Source: Nilaparvata lugens (lineage: Eukaryota; Arthropoda; Insecta; Hemiptera; Delphacidae). Taken from it: 64,000 bases of DNA. The notes under the pieces are model-generated. The model made no database searches and was not told the origin of the DNA. It was given only the letters and a program-made list of their open reading frames with translations. Below, in pieces: positions 59,201 to 64,000 of the stretch. The stretch's first letter is position 1. Each line of letters starts with the position of its first letter. The DNA is taken from the NCBI RefSeq assembly GCF_014356525.2, contig NC_052517.1, positions 7,650,601 to 7,714,600 of the forward strand, read 5' to 3'. The position numbers and the translations under genes are program-made.

Positions 59201-62200
59201 CCAGAGCAAAAAACGCCTCGTGTGTTTCTAGCCATAGGGCCAAGCCACACATGGCGTTTCTCAGTCAGCACGACAGGATGGGTAGCTCTATGATTGGTTG
59301 ATTGGGTTGGCTTATGAATAAACGCTCAATAGACCATATTAAGCCCCTAGGGCAAAGTCACACGGGGCGTTTTGCTCTCAGATTATCTGATTTGGAATTA
59401 CCTGAGGCATTGTAGGTTTTTGATTGGCGGGAGGAGGCTGGGGGGGTGGACCCCTATTCTTCACATCTATCGACAACTGCCGCCTTGAGTTCTCCATTTT
59501 CTAAAATCAAACAACAAATAATCAATTATTATTATTTATAAGATAGCATCACAGTACCATTTTAATATATTATATGTTTTTAATATAAAATAACAGATTA
59601 AAAACACAAATTAGAACTATTAAACTATTGATAATTAATTATTCAATCCTATTATATTAAGCGAGCAATTTCTGTATTTTTATATTTGGTTATTTTTATT
59701 TATTCATGTCCAACGTATCTCGAAAACGGCTCTAACGATTTTCACGAAATTTGGAACACAGTAGGATTATGATATAAAAATTCGATTGCACAGGGTCTCA
59801 TCCCTGGGAAAACTCGCTGAACGACATTAAAAGGATAATAATCCTTGAAAAAACAGCTGAGACTTTCGTCGTCTGTGGATAATAAAAAAGTGCGTCTGTG
59901 GAAAACCCCGAAATTCATAAGCTGACGTATAGCCAGCTGTAAAATTAATATAAACACGATCATTTTAAAGAATTGTGTTCTGTTTATGAATAAATAAAAA
60001 TAACGAGCGAAGCTCGGTGCCCCGATATTTATAATTATTTACTCAATAATTTCCAAAGTAAAAACACAGAGAAATAGTCATAGAAACATTTTTTTTGTTC
60101 ATAGTTTTAAATATTAAATAACACATTAAAAACACAAATTAAAACTAATAAACTATTGATAATTATTAATTATTCAATTATAATTATTCACTCAATAATT
60201 CCCTGAGTAATAGACACAGAAAAAGAGTCATAGAGGCATGACTGAGCCTAAATTATTTCCAACTGGCAGGTGACCCGTTCTCTAATTAAGAACTTTTGAC
60301 AAACTGAAAACTAGACTTGCTGAAATCTTTAAGTACACAAAACATCCTCGGTAAATTGATAATCTATATGAAAAGTTTCAAGTTAATGAGTTGAGTAGTT
60401 GAGACGTGATGATGCGTCATTCGTGACGATAATTTCCTATCCCCTACGTGTATAAACCAATTCTTCTTCAATTATATTGTAGATAGACTAGCAGGTAACC
60501 CCTGCTCCGCAAGGGGATCATTGAAAATTTGACAAACTGGACCTACTGAGATCTTGAAGAATTTAAAACATGCCTATAACCATCCTCGATAAATTAATAA
60601 TCTATATGCAACATTTCAAGTTATTCAGTTGAGTAGTTGAGACGTGATAATGTGTCAATCATGAATTTCCTATCCCCTATCTGTATAAGTCAATTCTTTC
60701 ATTTATTATATTATAGAACACTGACTTTTACATAATAATCAATTTCATATTATAAATCTCATGTTGATAATCTCACTGCATACGCTAAATTTGAGTTAAT
60801 ATCTTACTCTGATTAAGCCGATTTTACGACTCAAAAGGAACCTCCTTTTGCCGGTGTTTTTGCCTCACCTACTGCACATATAGGCTATAGTGAGGTCCAC
60901 GTTATAATGGCAGTGGATAAAGATAGAAGAACTTCGTTACCGATCCTCTGCCTCAATTAATTGTATTTCTCATCATCATCATCACTGGCGCGACAACCCT
61001 TCAAGGGTCCTGGCCTCCCCAAGCCTAAGCCTCCAATCATCTCTATTCCGTGCCAATCGTCTCCATCCTCTCAGTCCGGCCGCTCCAGCATCCCGATCCA
61101 CCACATCTAACCACCTCAGGCGCGGCCTCCCTGGTCGACGTTTCCCTTCTGGCTTTGCCTGTAGGATTTGCTTAATAGGTGAGTTGTCATCTGCCCGGAT
61201 CACATGTCCGGCCCATCGCAATCTTCCCAGCTTGATAGCCGTAACTATATCCTTGTTCCCATACAGATCATACAGCTCAGCATTATGTCGCTGTCGATAA
61301 GCATCTCCTTCCTTAATGGCTCCAAATATCCTTCTCAGGATTTTTCTCTCAAATCTCCTGAGCAGACCCTCATCTTGCCTTGTCATGGTCCAAGTTTCAC
61401 TACCATAAATGAGCACCGGCACGATGAGTGACTTGTACAGCTTGATTTTCGTTGCTCTGCTGAGAATTTTACTTTTCAGATACTTAGCCATACCAAAGTA
61501 GCATCCGTTTGCCAGAATTATTCTCTTTTTCTTATTTCCGTGCTGGAGTCATTATTCCTGTTGACATGGGAGCCTAAATACCTGAATTCTTGCACTACCT
61601 CAAAGTTGTGATTCCCGATAGATATGCTGCTTCCTATTCCACGAGTTCGTGCCTCAGATGTGGATGCCACCATGACCTTTGTCTTGCCTGCATTTATTTC
61701 AAGGCCCACCCTCCTGGCTGCTGCCTCCAGTTCCAAAAATGATCCTCTCATCTCCGCTGTTGATCTGGCAGCAATGTCAATATCGTCTGCATACCCCAGA
61801 ATCTGTACCATTCGGTTGAATAAGTTGCCACCTGTTGTTATTTGGGAGTCTCTGACTGCTTTTTCAAGAGCTATATTAAACAGAAGGCATGCCAATGCGT
61901 CACCTTGTCTCAGTCCCCGAGCTGTCTCAAACGGTTCTGACATGAGACCACCAACTTTTACCTGGCATAACACTTGACTCATAGTCATTTGGACTAGCCT
62001 TACAATCTTTTCAGGGACTTTCATTAATCTTAATGCCTCATAGAGACGATCCCTTATTATGGAATCATATGCCGCCTTGAAATCCACAATTGTATTTCTA
62101 CATTGTCAAAAACAGATTTGGCATCGTTGCGGAGCTAGAAAAGGATAGTAATACCTGCTTTGTCGAATGATAGACAAGGACAGCAACATCAAAGTTAATC

Positions 62201-62981
62201 AAATACTGTCATTATAACGTGGACCTCACTATAGCTAACTATAGTGAGGTCCACGTTATAATGACAGTATTTGATCAACTTTGGTTTTGCTATCCTTGTC
62301 TATCATTCGACAAAGCCGGTGGTAATATCCTTTTCTAGGTCCACAACGATGCCAATTATGTTTTTGACAGTGTAGAAATATAATTAATTAATACAGAGAA
62401 TCGGCATCGCTATTCTTTTATCTTTATCCACTGCCATTATAACGTGGACCTCACTATAGTCATTAGCAGTCATATTCTAATTATAGTGAGGTCCAGGTTA
62501 TAATGACAGTGTTAGATTAGCAATGGTATTGCTATCCTTGTCTATCATTCAACTAAGCTATTTCTTTTTCGCTTTGCTCTGTTGCCAGATCAACTTTTAA
62601 CAATGTAGAATTAATAACTAATCAAGAAAATATTTCATCTTAATTATAAAAATTCATTGTAAAATCATTTAAAAATATAATTTCTTCCTTAATAAAAATT
62701 GATTTATTATTTTAAACGATAATAAACAGTTAATATTACATCAATAAACCTATATCAGCTACCGTCTATAGAAGGCATTGACAAGACATTAGAGGATCGA
62801 CAACGTTGATCTCCTATCTTTCTCCACAGCCATTATAACGTGGACCTCACTATAGTATTGTAATGATACTCTGAATTGATTTTGTATTATTGCTGTGTAG
62901 GCCTACTTACTGTATGTAGTGAGGAAGCATTAGCTACTGGTAACGAAGTCAGCGACTGTGATTGGCTGGAATTCGATTGAC
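47133..62981 (-). CDS. Vrp1: Verprolin/WIP-family gene, 3' seven exons (partial)
   Basis: Spliced exons (minus strand): 62981-62911, 59500-59402, 54946-54625, 50562-50222, 48271-48196, 48065-47964, 47221-47133. Phases agree at all joins and give about 365 residues ending in TAA. The product is Pro/Ser/Gly-rich with polyproline runs (PPPPPPPP, PPPPPP), KPHVAPKPP, and near the end LEARFADMFHHPSELPPPPP followed by FRNLPKSYNSK. This resembles the WASP-binding tail of WIP/verprolin (ExRFxFHP ... LPPPxPF ... YxSK). WIP proteins bind actin through an N-terminal WH2 domain and stabilise WASP to drive Arp2/3 actin assembly in the cytoplasm. The WH2 part would be to the right of the window. Introns of 0.1-4.5 kb are full of MITEs. 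No other gene interrupts it. Extra exons in the long introns cannot be excluded. Confidence 0.72.
47222..47963 (-). other. Verprolin-like intron 6
   Basis: AT-rich. Holds a SINE fragment at 47388-47472 and nothing else recognised. Confidence 0.5.
47388..47472. mobile_element. S2 SINE body fragment
   Basis: AGGCCCTGAAATTGATCAGC ... CACCAGACCTGAGCCAGCCA; matches the fragment at 44114-44225. Confidence 0.6.
47964..48065 (-). CDS. Vrp1: Verprolin-like exon 6, WASP-binding motif
   Basis: Acceptor TTTTTTTTTCAG, donor GTGAGT. Encodes DLEARFADMFHHPSELPPPP then PFRNLPKSYNSKS. The EARF ... FHxP ... LPPP order is the diagnostic part of the gene. Three extra residues separate RF from FHHP relative to the RFxFHP pattern I recall for WIP. 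Confidence 0.75.
48196..48271 (-). CDS. Vrp1: Verprolin-like exon 5
   Basis: Acceptor ATGACTTTTCCAG, donor GTGAGT; 76 bp. Encodes MSNGGQPPPPPTRNSSIRNG then MPSIC-type end; phase 0 in, phase 1 out, matching both neighbours. Confidence 0.7.
48470..48772. mobile_element. M2-family MITE in verprolin intron
   Basis: CATAGAGGAAGAATAGCGTA ... TTGTTTCTCTATG with ACTTTTACTGTTATCTCAAG arms; the longest of three copies, with a small internal duplication. Confidence 0.8.
48863..49081. mobile_element. M1-family MITE (short form)
   Basis: TATAGTGAGGTCCACGTTAT ... ATAACGTGAACCTCACTATA. Abuts the next copy, sharing a TATA. Confidence 0.85.
49079..49431. mobile_element. M1-family MITE (long form)
   Basis: TATAGAGAGGTCCACGTTAT ... 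ATAATGTGGACCTCACTATA; the interior resembles 19445-19821. Confidence 0.85.
49690..50092. repeat. M9 interspersed repeat
   Basis: Second copy of 13671-14070: TGCACGTCGATGTATACACA ... GAGGTCTACTGTTCACAGAA. Confidence 0.65.
50222..50562 (-). CDS. Vrp1: Verprolin-like exon 4, polyproline-rich
   Basis: Acceptor TTTTTGCAG, donor GTGAGT; 341 bp. Contains PPFHQSQDSLMQTPPPPPSL, RPPPPPPSRLGQSPQAGAP and PPPPPPPPMQAPPPPPHRVP: profilin/SH3-type ligands. GC-rich in an AT-rich region, which also gives glycine-rich shadow frames on the plus strand. Confidence 0.8.
50563..52244 (-). other. Verprolin-like intron 3, distal part
   Basis: AT-rich with short trinucleotide runs (ATT/ATA). No exon confirmed; a 41-bp splice-bounded candidate near 51216-51256 would break the frame. 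Confidence 0.5.
52245..52987 (+). repeat. R1 repeat outside the inverted duplication
   Basis: Full copy, very close to 5971-6728, in a verprolin intron. It gives the unit boundaries: ATAGTTATTTGTATATCTAG to CAGTAGGTGGAGGAAA. Confidence 0.75.
52988..54247 (-). other. Verprolin-like intron, no gene seen
   Basis: Contains a decayed M1-like scrap at about 53090-53180 (GCTATCCTTGTCATTAGACA) and otherwise unremarkable AT-rich DNA. Confidence 0.45.
54248..54466. mobile_element. M1-family MITE (short form)
   Basis: TATAGTGAGGTCCACATTAT ... ATAACGTGGACCTCACTATA, 219 bp. Confidence 0.85.
54625..54946 (-). CDS. Vrp1: Verprolin-like exon 3
   Basis: Acceptor TTGGATTCACAG, donor GTGAGT; 322 bp, phase 0 in and 1 out. 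Encodes SASDSVLTGQSAVGARSHST, then LPRKAPAGGYGKPHVAPKPP, a glycine-rich patch and KPCPPPKRPVGMVARAHSMR. KPxxAPKPP and PPKRP are SH3-ligand-like. Confidence 0.78.
55212..55486. mobile_element. M2-family MITE
   Basis: CATAGAGAAACAATAGCGTA ... TACGCTATTGTTCCTCTATG, arms paired for about 80 bp. Confidence 0.85.
55494..56412. mobile_element. Probable decayed TIR element
   Basis: Left end CCAGTTGCACGTCCGTCTGT; the reverse complement of the right end is CCAGTTCTTCGTACGTCGGT. The interior has several TTAACCGG-type motifs. The similarity of the ends is partial. Confidence 0.4.
56833..57837. mobile_element. Harbinger-like MITE, 1.0 kb
   Basis: GGGCCGTTTGCACAGTATA ... TACACTGTGCAAACGGCCC, flanked by TAA on both sides (56830-56832, 57838-57840). 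The interior is AT-rich with GTTTAAACT-type motifs and no transposase. Confidence 0.8.
57931..58267. mobile_element. Palindromic MITE with ~93-bp arms
   Basis: TTTGAAATGATGTATTATTC and GAATAATACATCATTTCAAA at the ends; arms run through CCTTCCATTGTTATAGCAGC to TTGCTGCAACAA around a 150-bp centre. The arms look nearly perfect. Confidence 0.85.
58268..58977 (-). other. Verprolin-like intron 2, part; no gene
   Basis: Short frame 58311-58505 has no support. A single M1-like end (ACGTGGACCACGCTATAG) sits near 58939. Confidence 0.4.
58978..59105. mobile_element. M1-family MITE, truncated
   Basis: TATAGTGATGTCCACGTTAT start and the usual interior to GATAGTAGCTGATACC; no matching far end. Confidence 0.6.
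59196..59385. mobile_element. Possible small TIR element
   Basis: GAGCAAAAAACGCCTCGTGT near 59200 pairs with CACACGGGGCGTTTTGCTC near 59366; TAGGGCC/TAGGGCA phrases repeat inside. Confidence 0.4.
59402..59500 (-). CDS. Vrp1: Verprolin-like exon 2
   Basis: Acceptor GTTTGATTTTAG, donor CAG|GTAATT; 99 bp. Encodes KMENSRRQLSIDVKNRGPPP then QPPPANQKPTMPQ. Its internal ATG could serve as an alternative start if an upstream exon is skipped. Confidence 0.65.
59501..60261 (-). other. Verprolin-like intron 1, part
   Basis: Near 59705-60030 is probable old repeat text (AACGAGCGAAGCTCGGTGCC at its end). Not classified. Confidence 0.4.
60262..60485. repeat. R3 repeat, copy 1 of adjacent pair
   Basis: ACTGGCAGGTGACCCGTTCT ... 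CCCCTACGTGTATAAACCAA. Confidence 0.6.
60488..60716. repeat. R3 repeat, copy 2 of adjacent pair
   Basis: ACTAGCAGGTAACCCCTGCT ... CCCCTATCTGTATAAGTCAA ... ATTATATTATAG. Same direction as copy 1, 2-3 bp apart. Confidence 0.6.
60982..61491 (-). pseudogene. LINE reverse transcriptase, C-terminal part
   Basis: Continues the same protein in the next frame: ATKIKLYKSLIVPVLIYGSE, RRFERKILRRIFGAI, GRLRWAGHVIRADDNSPIKQ, GKRRPGRPRLRWLDVVDRDA. This arrangement (WAGHV-R, RGRPRLRW-D) is common in RTE/I-type LINEs; I do not assign the clade. Ends in a normal stop before the 3' tail. Confidence 0.8.
61518..62087 (-). pseudogene. LINE reverse transcriptase, middle part
   Basis: Starts DFKAAYDSIIRDRLYEALRL, continues through GLRQGDALACLLFNIALEKA and the catalytic ILGYADDIDIAA, then LEINAGKTKVMVAS and FRYLGSHV. 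These are RT motifs A to E in order. It stops at TEIRKRE followed by a stop created by a small GA-type length change in AAAAAGAGAATAA; the other frame continues at once. Confidence 0.85.
62240..62458. mobile_element. M1-family MITE (short form)
   Basis: TATAGTGAGGTCCACGTTAT ... ATAACGTGGACCTCACTATA, six bases after the LINE-split copy. Confidence 0.85.
62482..62854. mobile_element. M1-family MITE (long form)
   Basis: TATAGTGAGGTCCAGGTTAT ... ATAACGTGGACCTCACTATA, ending 57 bp from a verprolin-like exon. Confidence 0.85.
62911..62981 (-). CDS. Vrp1: Verprolin-like exon 1 in window
   Basis: Acceptor GTTTGTTTCAAG, donor GTAAGT; 71 bp in the phase required by exon 2. Encodes QSNSSQSQSLTSLPVANASS then LHT. 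Low complexity, so support is from splice sites and phase only. Confidence 0.5.
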
Positions 62982-63073
62982 CTTGAAACAAACATTTAGA
63001 TTCAAATAAAAACATTTACACAGATTGAAATTGCTGAGATATTGCAATTATTCAAATGCTAATGAATTAATAA

Positions 63074-63300
63074 TTATTCTTCTTCTTGGATAGGAAAAAA
63101 TCCGTTTCGTATGTTGGCAACCAGCATGGCAAGCCTAATTTTGTCCACAGCCATGCGGAAGAGTTCAGCTGATGTTTTTCCCGTCCACTTTCTAAGGTTA
63201 TGCAGCCGGATATTCTTCTCCTTCCAGGACCTCTTTTTCCATAGATTTTTCCTTGGATGATTGTCTTTAGTAAAAAGTACCTAGAGTCGTTCCTCATTAT
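63074..63300 (-). pseudogene. LINE C-terminal tail, frameshifted
   Basis: Minus strand: RYFLLKTIIQGKIYGKRGPG then RRRI in one frame, then after a one-base shift LRKWTGKTSAELFRMAVDK and MLVANIRNGFFPIQEEE and stop. The order GKxxGKRGPGRRR ... LRxWTG ... AELFRxAxDK ... ANIR is a well-known LINE terminus in insects. Confidence 0.65.
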
Positions 63301-63520
63301 AATAATTATTATTAAACGAAAATCCAAATTACATGCTGAAATTCACCCCGAAGACTTCTGCTATTGCAAATATTGACAACAGGGTAAACATGAAAATATT
63401 CTAATTTCCATCTAGCTGTTTACCCTGTTGTCAATATTTGCAGTAGCAGAAGTCTTCGGGGTGATTTACAGCATTTAATTTGGATTTTCATTTGATGATA
63501 ATAATTATTAAAAACATTTA
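63295..63520. repeat. Inverted pair of S1 SINE ends
   Basis: Minus copy (ACGAAAATCCAAATTACATG ... ACAACAGGGTAAACA) then plus copy (CATCTAGCTGTTTACCCTGT ... ATTTGGATTTTCATTTGATG). Same mirror arrangement as 39261-39573. Confidence 0.8.
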
Positions 63521-63639
63521 TCCGCATCAAATAGGCTATATATGGAAGAATCAAGAAACAAAATAAATATTATGAACTATACCTGTGTAGGCCTACTAGC
63601 CTTTCAGTTAGTATGATCAACACAGCATGAAATAAGAAT

Positions 63640-64000
63640 AAATTATAATTATTATTAAATGAAAATCCAGATTAAATTATATTTTTTGATTCAAAATTTG
63701 CTCGTTTATCAGAGTATTGAAGAGCGTAAATTGTATTTTGAAAAGTGAAAGTGACATAACCAACATTTTGATTTGGACAGTATAGTATAAATTGGAAATG
63801 GGACAGTTTTGGGCATGAGCCTGTTGTGCCGCCTTTCCTCATTTCAAGTATTTCTACACAATGTGATTAATAAATAACCCCGCTGACCTCTGCTACTGCA
63901 AATATTAACAACAGGTTAAAAAAATAGATGGAAATACGATGAGAGCTACTTTTACAAGAATTATTTCCCTGCCCGGGAATCGAACCCGGTACCTCCTAAT
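63640..64000 (-). mobile_element. S1 SINE with ~200-bp insertion, runs off right edge
   Basis: SINE tail at 63640-63680 (AATGAAAATCCAGATTAAAT), body resumes near 63878 (CTCTGCTACTGCAAATATTA) and the tRNA-like head starts with CCCGGGAATCGAACCCGG at 63969-63986. Confidence 0.6.

Larger units (their letters stand above)
60971..62087 (-). mobile_element. 5'-truncated LINE with 12-bp target duplication
   Basis: AATTGTATTTCT lies on both sides (60959-60970, 62088-62099). The 3' end on the minus strand is a GATGATGATGATG tail. The insert starts mid-reverse-transcriptase. It contains the YADD motif and C-terminal domain, broken by one frameshift near 61530. Confidence 0.85.
60896..62233. mobile_element. 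M1-family MITE split by a LINE insertion
   Basis: Left part 60896-60970, right part 62088-62233, both with proper M1 ends. Removing 60971-62087 and one copy of AATTGTATTTCT restores a normal ~220-bp M1. Confidence 0.85.

Overview
The window looks like an insect nuclear genome, most probably a hemipteran. The genes are split by GT-AG introns, coding sequence is sparse and AT-rich, and most of the DNA is MITEs, SINEs, LINE fragments, an LTR element and tandem arrays. The species is not identifiable from what I can see. A planthopper or similar sap-sucking bug is a guess from the style of the repeats.

Layout. (1) Bases 1-13145 and about 18866-36860 are the two arms of a very large, imperfect inverted duplication around a 5.7 kb repeat-filled spacer. 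Each outer arm carries one copy of the same unrecognised two-exon gene end: copy 1 on the minus strand (2853-2209, then 159-1 running off the left edge) and copy 2 on the plus strand (34462-35109, 36696-37322). The copies point away from each other, are about 88% identical over the region compared, and are both open with matching phase-0 splice sites. (2) The arms differ by insertions that can be ordered in time because one arm often keeps the empty site of the other. The left arm gained a TTAA-flanked piggyBac-like MITE, then a 2159-bp tandem duplication carrying it, and a 275-bp tandem array. The right arm gained an 8.4-kb LTR retrotransposon (24139-32583, about 2-kb LTRs, broken gag, no pol seen), a 340-bp MITE and a much longer intronic minisatellite. 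(3) The spacer holds a 3.4-kb terminal-inverted-repeat element containing a 166-bp tandem array, itself hit by a tRNA-derived SINE. (4) 37.4-47 kb has no convincing host gene. It holds nested Harbinger-like and palindromic MITEs, a mirror pair of transposase tails, LINE and SINE fragments. (5) 47133-62981 on the minus strand is a proline-rich verprolin/WIP-type gene (actin regulator) in at least seven exons with compatible phases. Its 5' part, where an actin-binding WH2 domain would be expected, lies beyond the right end. Its introns are packed with one MITE family (terminal TATAGTGAGGTCCACG), one copy of which was split by a 5'-truncated LINE with a 12-bp target duplication. (6) The right edge has another LINE tail and SINE pieces.

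There is no operon-like cooperation. The two protein-coding loci are independent, and most of the window is a record of nested transposition. Repeat pairs (the LTRs, the 2159-bp tandem copies) differ mainly by one- or two-base length changes, so some indels and frameshifts in repeats could be residual long-read assembly errors. Large inverted and tandem duplications should be read with the same caution.
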